DNA from: Hydrogenophaga sp.
GTDB lineage: Bacteria; Pseudomonadota; Gammaproteobacteria; Burkholderiales; Burkholderiaceae_C
Length of the DNA stretch: 55,237 nucleotides
Assembly: GCA_030682835.1 (NCBI GenBank)
Contig: JAUXNG010000065.1
Location: 1 to 55,237, forward strand
Direction: 5' to 3'
Of the stretch, positions 32,707 through 40,737 are shown piece after piece. Positions within the stretch are counted from its first letter, which is position 1, and every line of letters starts with the position of its first letter. Position numbers and translations under genes: made by a program. Under the pieces are notes generated by a model. That model was not told where the DNA came from and ran no database searches. It saw only the letters and a list, made by a program, of their open reading frames with translations.

Positions 32707-35622
32707 ATGACGGCCAGCCCCAACCCCGGTTCCTCTGCCGACGATGAAGCCTTGTCAACAAATGTGAACAAAGCCGCCTGCGCGTTGCCCGCGCTCACAA
32801 GGGCCGACCGCGCGGCCGAGCATTCCCGTTTTGTTCAGCGCGTGCGACGCCGCTATGCCGACGAACTGGGCTGTCTGCCCGACGGGCCGCCGGTGCTGGG
32901 CACCATGCAGGACTGCCTGGCCCGGCTGCGCGAGCGCGGCCTGGCGCTGCCGGCGGCCTTGCGGGTGCTGCGCCAGCTGGTGCTGGAGCGCCTGGCGGTG
33001 CTGGATTGCGAGCAGGGTGCGCCCCTGGCTGACATCACCCGCGCGGTGACCGAGCTTGCCGAACTGGCCCTCGACCATGCCTGCGCCCTGGCCTTCGCCG
33101 AGCTGGACGGCCTCTACGGTGCGCCGCAGGCAGAAGATGCCGCCGCGCCCGGTGGCCTGCGCCGCGCGCAGCTGTGGGTGATCGGCATGGGCAAGCACGC
33201 CGCGCGCGAGCTCACTGTGTCGAGCGACATCGACCTGATCTACGTGTATGACGCAGACGGCGAGACCGCCGGCAACGAGAGCGGGCGCAACCGCCTGAGC
33301 AACCACGAGTACTTTGCCAAGGCGGTCAAGCACATCTACAACACGGTGGGCGACACCACCGAGCACGGCAATGTGTTCCGGGTCGACCTGGCCTTGCGGC
33401 CCAACGGCAATTCCGGCCCGGCCGCCGTCTCGCTGGGCGCGCTGGAAGAGTATTTCCTGGTGCAGGGCCGCGAGTGGGAGCGTTTTGCCTGGCTCAAGAG
33501 CCGGGTGATCGCGCCCACCGCCTGCATCGACGACAAGAGTGCCGGGGCGCTGCGCGGCGCGGTGCTGCCCTTCGTGTTCCGCAAGTACCTCGACTACAGC
33601 GTGTTTGACGCTCTGCGCACGCTGCACCGGCAGATCCGCGAGCATGCGTCCAAGCGCGCCGCCGGCAACCCGGGCCGCGCCAACGACGTGAAGCTCTCGC
33701 GCGGCGGCATTCGAGAGATCGAGTTCACGGTGCAGCTGCTGCAGGTGGTGCGCGGTGGCCAGTTCCCCGAGCTGCGCCGCCGTCCCACGCTGGACGCGCT
33801 GCCCCGCCTGTCCAAAGCCGGGCTCATGCCCGAAGCCACCGCCGAGGCCCTGGGCGCAGCCTACGAATTTCTGCGCCGGGTGGAGCACCGCATCCAGTAC
33901 CTGGACGACCAGCAGACGCATGTGATGCCCACGCGCGACGACGACCTGAACTGGCTGGCCGCCACCATGGACTGCGCCAATGTGTGCGAGTTCCTGCACG
34001 CGCTGGACGCGCACCGCGAGGTGGTGGCCCAGGAGTTCGACACCCTGCTCGGCGGCCCGGAGAACGGCAGCTGCAAGGGCAAGGGCTGCAACGGCAAGAA
34101 TGGCAACGGCCACAGCCCCGACGACCTGCAGAGTGTCATGGCCGAGCTGCCGCCCGCCTTTGCCGCCAAGGTGGGCCAGTGGAGCGAGCACCCGCGCGTG
34201 CTGGCGCTGCGCGAAGACGCGCGCGCCCGGCTGGTGCGCCTGGTGCAGCGCACCGGCGCCTGGCTCGACGAAGGCCGGGTGAGCGAAGAGGCCGCCCTGC
34301 GCATGGCCGACTGGATCGACCCGCTGCTGCGCCGCGAAAGCTACCTGGCGCTGCTCCAGGAGCGCCCCTCGGTGCACGAGCGCCTGCTGCGCATGCTGGG
34401 CGCGGCCAAGTGGCCGGCGCGCTACCTGTTGAAACACCCGGGCGTGATCGACGAACTCGCCAGCCAGGAACTGCTGGCCGAGCGCTTCGACGGCCCGCAG
34501 TTCGAAGCCGAGCTGGAAGCCCGGCGCGCCGCGCTGCATTCCACCGGCGAGGACGACGAAGAGGCGCTGCTCAACCTGCTGCGCCGCGCCCACCACGCCG
34601 AAGTGTTCCGCACCCTGGCGCGCGACATTGAAAAAGTGCTCACGGTCGAGCAGGTGGCCGACGACCTCTCGGCCCTGGCCGACTCGGTGCTGCGCGTCAC
34701 CGCGCGCTGGTGCTGGGACCGGCTGAAGAACCGCCACCGCGACGAGCCGGCCTTTGCCATCATTGGCTACGGCAAGCTCGGTGGCAAGGAGCTGGGCTAC
34801 GGCAGCGACCTGGACATCGTCTTCGTCTACGAGGATGAAGACGAAAACGCGGGCGAGATCTACGCCGCCTTCGTGCGCAAGATGATCAACTGGATGACGG
34901 TGAAGACCGGCGAGGGCGACCTGTTCGAGATCGACACCGCGCTGCGCCCCAACGGCAATTCCGGCATGCTGGTGACCCGCTTCACCGCCTACGCCGACTA
35001 CCAGGAACGCCGCGGCAGCAACACCGCCTGGACCTGGGAACACCAGGCCATGACGCGGGCGCGCTTCGTGCTCGGCGGCGACGAACTGCCGCCGCTGCCC
35101 GAGTCCCGGCGCGCGCCCGACCCGTCGGCCCCCACGCACACGCCCGGCCCCTCGCTGCGGGAGCGTTTTGACGCCGTGCGTGAAGCCGTCATCACGGCCG
35201 AGCGCGACCCGGTGGCGCTGGCGCAAGAGATCGTGGCCATGCGCGAGAAGGTGCGCGCGGCCCACCCGGTGCGGGGGCCGCAGTTCGACGTCAAGCACAG
35301 CCCGGGCGGGATGGTGGACGTGGAGTTCGCCATGCAGTTCCTGGTGCTGTCCGAGTCGGTCCGCCATCCCGAGATGCGCGCCAACACCGGCAACATCAAC
35401 CTGCTGGTGCGTGCCGAGCAGGCCGGCCTGCTGCCCCCCGGCATGGGCGAGGCTGCGGCACGGGCCTACCGCGAACTGCGGCAGATCCAGCACCGGGCGC
35501 GGCTGGACGAAGCACCCACCCAGGTGCCCGCCGCCAGCGTGGCCGAATCGGCCCGCGCGGTGCAGGCCCTGTGGGCGCACGTGCTCGGTCCCGTGTCCAC
35601 CGGCGCGCCATCCGCGGCATGA
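32707..35622 (+). CDS. glnE: Bifunctional glutamine synthetase adenylyltransferase/deadenylase
   Basis: 971-aa GlnE, which adenylylates and deadenylylates glutamine synthetase in response to PII, controlling nitrogen assimilation. The two nucleotidyltransferase halves are present: GMGKHAARELTVSSDIDLIY around residue 160 and GYGKLGGKELGYGSDLDIVF around 685, each with the paired Asp residues. Each is followed by ALRPNGNSG. I start at MTASPNPGSS (32707). A short insert of Gly/Lys/Asn/Cys (SCKGKGCNGKNGNGHS) at about 451-474 is odd. The stop overlaps the rhomboid-like gene by four bases. Confidence 0.95.
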   Translation: MTASPNPGSSADDEALSTNVNKAACALPALTRADRAAEHSRFVQRVRRRYADELGCLPDGPPVLGTMQDCLARLRERGLALPAALRVLRQLVLERLAVLDCEQGAPLADITRAVTELAELALDHACALAFAELDGLYGAPQAEDAAAPGGLRRAQLWVIGMGKHAARELTVSSDIDLIYVYDADGETAGNESGRNRLSNHEYFAKAVKHIYNTVGDTTEHGNVFRVDLALRPNGNSGPAAVSLGALEEYFLVQGREWERFAWLKSRVIAPTACIDDKSAGALRGAVLPFVFRKYLDYSVFDALRTLHRQIREHASKRAAGNPGRANDVKLSRGGIREIEFTVQLLQVVRGGQFPELRRRPTLDALPRLSKAGLMPEATAEALGAAYEFLRRVEHRIQYLDDQQTHVMPTRDDDLNWLAATMDCANVCEFLHALDAHREVVAQEFDTLLGGPENGSCKGKGCNGKNGNGHSPDDLQSVMAELPPAFAAKVGQWSEHPRVLALREDARARLVRLVQRTGAWLDEGRVSEEAALRMADWIDPLLRRESYLALLQERPSVHERLLRMLGAAKWPARYLLKHPGVIDELASQELLAERFDGPQFEAELEARRAALHSTGEDDEEALLNLLRRAHHAEVFRTLARDIEKVLTVEQVADDLSALADSVLRVTARWCWDRLKNRHRDEPAFAIIGYGKLGGKELGYGSDLDIVFVYEDEDENAGEIYAAFVRKMINWMTVKTGEGDLFEIDTALRPNGNSGMLVTRFTAYADYQERRGSNTAWTWEHQAMTRARFVLGGDELPPLPESRRAPDPSAPTHTPGPSLRERFDAVREAVITAERDPVALAQEIVAMREKVRAAHPVRGPQFDVKHSPGGMVDVEFAMQFLVLSESVRHPEMRANTGNINLLVRAEQAGLLPPGMGEAAARAYRELRQIQHRARLDEAPTQVPAASVAESARAVQALWAHVLGPVSTGAPSAA

Positions 35623-36269
35623 ACGCGCCCTCGCGCAGCTGGCTGGTGCTGTGCGCCCTGCACGGCGTGTGCAGCATGCTGGTGTGGTGGGCCCGTGAAG
35701 GCACCGTCGACGCCCTCACCTGGCAGGCCGACAGCTGGCTGCGCCAGCCCTGGACCCTGTGGACCAGCAGCTGGGTGCACATGAACACGCCGCACCTGAT
35801 CGGCAACCAGCTCGCGCTGGGCGCGCTCACCGCGCTGGCCTGGGTGATGCGGCCCACGCTGGCCTGCGCACTGGCCTGGTTCCTGGCCTGGCCACTGATC
35901 CAGCTGTCGCTGCTGCTGTGGCCACAGATCGGCTACGCGGTGGGCCTCTCGGGCCTGCTGCACGCCGGGGCCGCGGTGATGGCGGTGCAGCTCATCTTGA
36001 AACGCATCGCCGTGCCCAAGGCCCCCCGCTGGGGCGCCTTGCTGGCACTGGGCCTGCTGGTGAAGCTGGGTGTGGAGCGCGGCTGGGCGTACCCGGTGGT
36101 GTGGGACGGCGGCAGCGAGATTTCGGTGGTGCAGGCCGCCCACCTGGGCGGTGTGCTCTGGGGCGCGGTGTTCGGGCTGGCGCTCGGGCGCCGGGTGCGT
36201 CGGGCTCTGCCCGGCCCGGTGCGGGTTCTCGAGCATGGGGGCAGCTCAGCCCCGCCGACCTCGGCCTGA
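35619..36269 (+). CDS. Rhomboid-family intramembrane serine protease (rhombosortase-like)
   Basis: 216-aa membrane protein, ATGA overlap with glnE. It shows the rhomboid catalytic Ser in GLSGLLHAG (Ser111) and the His in AAHLGGVLWG (His175), forming the dyad, and the HMNTPHLIGNQLALG helix with Asn63. Five or six membrane helices are predicted. The short length and the GLSG-LLH form match rhombosortases, which process and anchor proteins with a GlyGly-CTERM tail and are linked to type II secretion. I saw no GlyGly-CTERM protein in this window. Rhomboid family is secure; rhombosortase is probable. Confidence 0.82.
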   Translation: MNAPSRSWLVLCALHGVCSMLVWWAREGTVDALTWQADSWLRQPWTLWTSSWVHMNTPHLIGNQLALGALTALAWVMRPTLACALAWFLAWPLIQLSLLLWPQIGYAVGLSGLLHAGAAVMAVQLILKRIAVPKAPRWGALLALGLLVKLGVERGWAYPVVWDGGSEISVVQAAHLGGVLWGAVFGLALGRRVRRALPGPVRVLEHGGSSAPPTSA

Positions 36270-36281
36270 CCGCGAGCCGGC

Positions 36282-37127
36282 TCAGGCCGCGGCCGGTGTG
36301 GCCACAGGGCCGAGCGACTTGCGGAAGCGGTTGAGCTCCTGCACGGTCTTGAAGCTCTGTTCCATGAGCAGGCTCATGTTGTGCAGGATGCGGTCAACCA
36401 CCTTTGTCTCCCAGGCGGCATCGAAATCGATCTGCTTGTCCAGCCAGTGTTCCAGCCAGGCCGGGTCGGGCAGCTTGCTCTGGATGGTGTCGTTCGGGAA
36501 CATCGACTGGTTCACGTGCAGGTTGGTCGGGTGCAGCGCCTGCGAGGTGCGCCGGGCGCTGGCCATGAGCACGCCCACTTTGGCAAACGCCACCTTGGCT
36601 TCGTTGCCGAACTTGCCAATGGCACGCTTCATGTAGCGCAGGTAGGCGCCGCCGTGGCGCGCCTCGTCCTGGCTCAGCGTGGCGTAGATCTGCTTGATCA
36701 CCGGCTCGCTGTGCCACTCGCTGGCGCGGCGGTACCAGTGGTTCAGGCGGATCTCGCCGCAGAAATGCAGCATCAGCGTTTCCAGCGGCGGGGCGGGGTC
36801 GAATTCAAAGCGGATGTCGTGCAGCTCCTGCTCGGTCGGCACCAGATCGGGGCGGAAGCGGCGCAGGTACTCCATCAGCACCAGCGAATGTTTCTGCTCC
36901 TCGAAGAACCAGATGGACATGAAAGCCGAAAAGTCGGAATCGTCCCGGTTGTCGCGCAGGAACATCTCGGTCGCCGGCAGTGCCGCCCACTCGGTGATGG
37001 CGTTCATCTTGATGGTCTGCGCCTGCTCGTCGGTCAGGGCGGCGGCATCGAACTGGTCCCAGGGGATGTCCTTGTCCATGTCCCAGCGGACGGATTCGAG
37101 TTGTTTGAAGAGTTCGGGGTAGAGCAT
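36282..37127 (-). CDS. Ferritin-like diiron protein (acyl-ACP-desaturase-like)
   Basis: 281-aa all-helical protein with two carboxylate/His diiron motifs: FFEEQKH (Glu76/77, His80) and QDEARHG (Glu155, His158), plus nearby Glu46 and Glu125. This spacing is that of the ferritin-like superfamily of oxidases, desaturases and class I ribonucleotide reductase R2. Soluble acyl-ACP-desaturase-like enzymes are the closest type I can suggest; substrate is not known. The start is at MLYPELFKQL (37127), since the longer frame is unlike the family. A palindrome at 37146-37159 lies just upstream and is likely its operator. Confidence 0.8.
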   Translation of the reverse strand: MLYPELFKQLESVRWDMDKDIPWDQFDAAALTDEQAQTIKMNAITEWAALPATEMFLRDNRDDSDFSAFMSIWFFEEQKHSLVLMEYLRRFRPDLVPTEQELHDIRFEFDPAPPLETLMLHFCGEIRLNHWYRRASEWHSEPVIKQIYATLSQDEARHGGAYLRYMKRAIGKFGNEAKVAFAKVGVLMASARRTSQALHPTNLHVNQSMFPNDTIQSKLPDPAWLEHWLDKQIDFDAAWETKVVDRILHNMSLLMEQSFKTVQELNRFRKSLGPVATPAAA

Positions 37128-37145
37128 GGGACTTCCTCGGCAAAC

Positions 37146-37159
37146 TGACAGAGCTGTCA
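37146..37159. promoter_or_regulatory. Palindromic operator upstream of the ferritin-like gene
   Basis: TGACAG-AG-CTGTCA is a perfect 6-bp inverted repeat with a 2-bp centre, located 19 bases upstream of the ferritin-like start codon. The form is typical of TetR-family operators. No TetR gene is present in this window, so the regulator would be elsewhere. The inverted repeat is seen; its function is inferred. Confidence 0.5.
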
Positions 37160-37278
37160 TTTTAGTGGGGTGCGTGGACGCGGCGCGCCCCGCAGGGGGC
37201 TGCACCGGTCGGGGTGCTTGAAGGTACGGTCTTCGCTGGGCAAACAAAGTTCCTGCCTGGCGCGTTGGCCTGCGCGGC

Positions 37279-38301
37279 TCAGGCACGCGGTGCCGCGTCG
37301 CGCCAGCGCGCCACCGCGGCGGCAATGTCGTCCAGCCGGGGCAGTGGCCAGAAGGCGGGGGGCTCGGCGCGGCGCGGGCCGCGCGGCGTGCGGTAGAGCG
37401 CGGGGCACTGGCCGCCCGCCCAGATTTCCACCGATGGCGGCAGGCGCTCGCGCAACCGGGCCAGCGCGGCGAGCACGTCGCGCGGGTTCTGCACTGCGGT
37501 GAAGCCCAGAGCCACCACATCGGCGCGGCATGCCAGTGCCGCGGCCTCGATGTCGGGCAAGGGCGTCTGCACGCCCAGCGCCAGCGCGTCGCAGCCTTCC
37601 AGCACCAGGAAACTCTCGGCCATCAACAGCCCCAGGCCATGGGGCTCGCCGGGAATGGTGGTGAGCAGCACCCGCGGTGGCTGACGCGGCTGCCCGGCCA
37701 TCACCTGGCCCATGGCGTGGCGCAACAGGCCCTGCACCACCTCGGTGTAGAGGTGTTCCTCGAACACGGCCAGCCGGCCGTCGATCCAGGCCTGACCCAC
37801 CGCCACGTTCATGGCCGCAATCCCGTCGCGCACCAGCGAGGCCAGCCCATGCGCCATCAGGTACTGGCTGAAGGCCTGCCGCAGCGCACCCGCATCGTGC
37901 TGGCGCAGCAGCTCCATCCACTGCGCCACGGGTGCGGCCACCGCGGGCGGCGGCGCCTGGGCAGCGGCTGCACGGCGGGCGCGGGTGGGTGGCGCCGCCT
38001 CTGGAGCCGCAGTGGATGCAGGGGCATCGGCCGCCGGCGCCGGGGTGAGCGCGAGCAGGGCGTCCAGCGGCAAGGCCACCACCTGGCCGGGCCGGTGGCC
38101 GGCATCGAGCAGGCGGCGCAGGTGCCGCAGCCGCAGCAGCTGGGCTTCGTCGTAGCGCCGTTCGCCCAGCGCGTCGCGCTGCGGCACCGGGAAACCGTAG
38201 CGCCGCTCCCATACGCGCAAGGTGTCCTTGGACAGGCCCGTGTCACGTTCGACGTCGGCAATGGTGTGCAGGGCAGCCAGGTCGGCGCTTGAGTTTGTCA
38301 T
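37279..38301 (-). CDS. MerR-family cobalamin-binding regulator (CarH/LitR-type photoreceptor)
   Basis: 340 aa. The N-terminal MerR helix-turn-helix (IADVERDTGLSKDTLRVWER, residues 14-33, then RYGFPVP) is followed by a Pro/Ala-rich linker (85-125). A four-helix cap follows and then a cobalamin-binding Rossmann domain. The cap shows W-x9-EH (Trp172, Glu182, His183) and the Co-ligand motif is E-x-H-x-x-G (Glu219, His221, Gly224). These two motifs mark adenosylcobalamin photoreceptors of the CarH/LitR type that repress genes in the dark. The residue after Trp172 is Ile, where Thermus CarH has the His that binds cobalt after photolysis. It is divergent from gpx with 43 bases between starts. Light sensing is inferred. 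Confidence 0.88.
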   Translation of the reverse strand: MTNSSADLAALHTIADVERDTGLSKDTLRVWERRYGFPVPQRDALGERRYDEAQLLRLRHLRRLLDAGHRPGQVVALPLDALLALTPAPAADAPASTAAPEAAPPTRARRAAAAQAPPPAVAAPVAQWMELLRQHDAGALRQAFSQYLMAHGLASLVRDGIAAMNVAVGQAWIDGRLAVFEEHLYTEVVQGLLRHAMGQVMAGQPRQPPRVLLTTIPGEPHGLGLLMAESFLVLEGCDALALGVQTPLPDIEAAALACRADVVALGFTAVQNPRDVLAALARLRERLPPSVEIWAGGQCPALYRTPRGPRRAEPPAFWPLPRLDDIAAAVARWRDAAPRA

Positions 38302-38308
38302 GGACAAA
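38294..38308. promoter_or_regulatory. Inverted repeat over the MerR-regulator start codon
   Basis: TTTGTC-ATG-GACAAA is a perfect 6-bp inverted repeat with a 3-bp centre that covers the start codon of the cobalamin-binding regulator. It lies 36 bases upstream of the gpx start. It could be an autoregulatory site. No consensus for this regulator is known here, so this is a candidate only. Confidence 0.35.
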
Positions 38309-38344
38309 TGATCCAATGGGAGCCCACATGAAGGAGTCAGGCAC

Positions 38345-38953
38345 ATGAAAGACCCGATTGTCCACGTCAAGCCGAACACCGGGCAAGCGAAGGGTCTGCC
38401 GCGGCGTCAGCTGCTGGCGGCCGCCCTGTCGCTGGGAACGGTCCCGTCCTGGGCCGCCGCACCCGCCTGCCCGCCGCTGCTGCAGCACACGGTCGATCGC
38501 CTGCAGGACGAAAAGCCGCAGTCGCTCTGCCAGTACGCCGGGCGCGTGCTGCTGGTGGTCAACACGGCCAGCTTCTGCGGGTTCACCTCGCAATACGCCG
38601 GCCTCGAAGCCCTGCAGCAGCGCTACGCGGGGCGGGGGCTGGTGGTGCTGGGCTTCCCGTCCAACGACTTCGGGCGGCAGGAACCCGGCACCAACCAGGC
38701 GATCGCCGACTTCTGTGAAAACACCTTCGGCGTGCGCTTCCCGATGTTCACCAAGGTGGCGGTGACCGGGCGCGACGCCCATCCGCTCTACCGCCAGCTC
38801 GCGGTGCGCACGGGGCAGACACCGCAGTGGAACTTCCACAAGTACCTGGTGGCGCGGGATGCGCAGACGGTACGAAGCTTCGGCAGCAACGTGGCGCCAG
38901 AAAACCCTCAGCTCGTCAGGGACATCGAACGATTTTTATCGACTGGATCGTGA
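38345..38953 (+). CDS. Exported glutathione peroxidase
   Basis: 202-aa thiol peroxidase of the glutathione peroxidase family, which reduces peroxides including lipid hydroperoxides. The active site Cys78 (NTASFCGFTSQYAG), Gln112 (FPSNDFGRQEPG), and Trp162-Asn163 (QWNFHKYLV) form the catalytic tetrad. The N-terminus carries a twin-arginine pattern (LPRRQLLAAALSLG, Arg20-Arg21) and a hydrophobic stretch ending in AAA, so export by Tat is likely. This is less common for this family. It is divergent from the CarH-like gene and precedes the lipid-modification operon, fitting a light or oxidant-stress role. Confidence 0.93.
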   Translation: MKDPIVHVKPNTGQAKGLPRRQLLAAALSLGTVPSWAAAPACPPLLQHTVDRLQDEKPQSLCQYAGRVLLVVNTASFCGFTSQYAGLEALQQRYAGRGLVVLGFPSNDFGRQEPGTNQAIADFCENTFGVRFPMFTKVAVTGRDAHPLYRQLAVRTGQTPQWNFHKYLVARDAQTVRSFGSNVAPENPQLVRDIERFLSTGS

Positions 38954-38965
38954 CCGATCGGTCAC
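38950..38965. promoter_or_regulatory. 16-bp perfect palindrome downstream of gpx
   Basis: GTGACCGATCGGTCAC is a perfect 16-bp palindrome that includes the gpx stop codon and begins the 359-bp spacer before the fatty-acid operon. It has no loop and no T-run, so it is an operator candidate (TetR-like form), not a terminator. A weaker repeat, ACTGTTCAG (38972-38980) with CTGACAGT (38993-39000), follows. Regulator unknown. Confidence 0.5.
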
Positions 38966-39312
38966 AATAAAACTGTTCAGTATGTTTTCACCCTGACAGT
39001 TATGACCCAGACCCTGCCTTCGCACCCGTCTTCCGCCCGAACCCTAGCGTTCGATCTGGCTGTGCGGAACTTTTTTCTGCGAGGCTTGGTCGTAACGCCC
39101 AGTGGGGCACGACGCTTGCCGCGTCAAGGCTCCCACCCGTTTTCTGCACTGCGAAGCCTTCCGGGCATGTGTCCGGTTGCAATCCCGAGGCGCTTCTCCT
39201 CCTCCTCCCTCCCTCCCTTGTTCGTTTCGGGGCGCTTCGCAGGCTTTTCTTCTTCCTCCCGGTCTCCCCACGTTGATACGCCGGCTCGTCTGAGCCGTGC
39301 CGGGGGCTGAGC
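38966..39312 (+). other. Long spacer with pyrimidine-rich tract before the lipid operon
   Basis: This stretch holds no gene I can support. One 102-codon frame runs 39002-39310 and ends two bases before the next ATG. However, its third codon positions are only about 60% G/C, unlike the roughly 90% in the neighbours, and its protein is mostly Ser/Pro/Arg without domain pattern. It contains a pyrimidine-rich tract (about 39189-39215, TCC-type units). It probably carries the promoter and a long untranslated leader, or the remains of a lost gene. Confidence 0.45.
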
Positions 39313-40737
39313 ATGTACACCGATCTCCTGTCGCGTACGCCAGCCCCCACCGCCTCTCCCGCGGCCCGGGCTCCGCGGGTCGCCATCATCGGCTCGGGTA
39401 TCGCCGGCCTGGCCGCCGCGCACACCCTGCAAGGCCTCGCGCACCTGACCCTGTTCGAGGCGGGTGACTACTTCGGTGGCCACACCCACACGGTCGACAT
39501 GACCCTGCCCGACGAGCAGGGCAAGCCGGTCAGCTTTGGCGTGGACACCGGTTTCCTGGTGCTCAACGAGCGCACCTATCCCAACCTGCTCGCCCTGCTA
39601 GCTGCGCTGGATGTGCCGGTAGCCAAGTCGGACATGTCGTTCTCGGTGCAGGCACCGGGCGCGGCGCCGGGGGGTGGCCCGCTGGAGTGGAGCGGCTCCA
39701 GCCTGTCCACCGTGTTTGCCCAGCGTCGCAACCTGGGCAACCGGCGCTTCTGGCGCATGCTGGCCGACATCGTGCGGTTCAACCGCATCACCACGCGCCT
39801 GGCCGAACAGGGTGCCGACCTGGGCAAGAACAGCCCGCTGCTGCAGCCCCTGGGCGACTTCCTGCGCGAGCAGGGCTTCTCCGACGAATTCCGCGACTGG
39901 TATTTCCTGCCCATGATGGGCTGCATCTGGAGCTGCCCGACCGACCAGATGCTGGCCTTCCCGGTGGCGACCATGGTGCGCTTCTGCCACAACCACGGCC
40001 TGATCCAGATCACCAACCGGCCGCAGTGGTACACGGTGGCGGGCGGTGCCCGGCAGTACGTGGAGAAGATCGTTTCTCGCATCGCCGACAAGCGCCTGTC
40101 AAGCACGGTGCAGCGCGTGCTGCGCGACCCCCGCGGCGTGCGCGTGGTCAGCCCCGGGCAGGTGGAGTATTTCGACGCCGTGGTGTTCGCCTGCCACAGC
40201 GACCAGGCGCTGGCCCTGCTGGGCGACGGCGCCTCGCCACAGGAACGCGAGGTACTGGGCGCCATCCGCTACCAGCCCAATGTGGCCGTGCTGCACACCG
40301 ACGCCAGCGTGTTGCCCACCAGCCGCCGCGCCTGGGCCGCGTGGAATTACGAGCGTTCGCCCGAGGCCGGCACCGAGTCCGCCCAGGTCTGCCTGCACTA
40401 CCTGCTGAACATGCTGCAGCCGCTGCCCGTGAGCCAGCCGGTGGTGGTGTCGCTGAACCCACAGCGCGACATCGACCCGGCGAAAGTGGTCGGCCGCTAC
40501 GAGTACGCGCACCCCGTGTTTGACCTGGCAGCCATTCGCGCCCAGGCGGGCGTGCCCGCCCTGCAGGGACAGCGCCAGACCTACTTTGCGGGCGCCTGGA
40601 CCGGTTACGGCTTCCATGAAGACGGTCTGAAGTCGGGCCTGCAGGCGGCCCGTGCGCTGATGGACGCCTACGGCCTGGCCACCGTCACCAGCGACACGCA
40701 AGCCCGCCACACCGCCCTGCCCGGGGTGCTCGCATGA
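39313..40737 (+). CDS. FAD-dependent amine-oxidase-like protein (UfaD-like candidate)
   Basis: 474-aa flavoprotein of the NAD(P)/FAD-dependent amine oxidase group. The FAD-binding motif VAIIGSGIAGLAAAHTLQ lies near residue 24, followed by the glutamate-bearing LTLFEAGDYFGGHTHT. A C-terminal FAD-contact motif (AGAWTGYGFHEDGLKSGLQA) is also present. Relatives beside cfa-like methyltransferases are thought to act on fatty acyl chains, for example the desaturase step of furan-fatty-acid synthesis in Rhodobacter. That role is inferred from gene company. First gene of an eight-gene operon; its stop overlaps the DUF1365 start by four bases. Confidence 0.88.
   Translation: MYTDLLSRTPAPTASPAARAPRVAIIGSGIAGLAAAHTLQGLAHLTLFEAGDYFGGHTHTVDMTLPDEQGKPVSFGVDTGFLVLNERTYPNLLALLAALDVPVAKSDMSFSVQAPGAAPGGGPLEWSGSSLSTVFAQRRNLGNRRFWRMLADIVRFNRITTRLAEQGADLGKNSPLLQPLGDFLREQGFSDEFRDWYFLPMMGCIWSCPTDQMLAFPVATMVRFCHNHGLIQITNRPQWYTVAGGARQYVEKIVSRIADKRLSSTVQRVLRDPRGVRVVSPGQVEYFDAVVFACHSDQALALLGDGASPQEREVLGAIRYQPNVAVLHTDASVLPTSRRAWAAWNYERSPEAGTESAQVCLHYLLNMLQPLPVSQPVVVSLNPQRDIDPAKVVGRYEYAHPVFDLAAIRAQAGVPALQGQRQTYFAGAWTGYGFHEDGLKSGLQAARALMDAYGLATVTSDTQARHTALPGVLA

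Noticed and set aside
32755..35580. 941-codon open frame on the minus strand opposite glnE
   Set aside because: Same reason; the plus strand carries both GlnE catalytic motifs, and the antisense product is His/Gln/Ala-rich with no domain.
38309..38314. TGATCC resembling the -35 box of RpoE/ChrR-type promoters upstream of gpx
   Set aside because: No TAAGA-like -10 at the needed distance, so I do not call an ECF-sigma promoter.
39002..39310. 102-codon open frame just before the lipid operon
   Set aside because: Low G/C at third positions compared with neighbours and a Ser/Pro/Arg protein without pattern; kept only as a spacer note.
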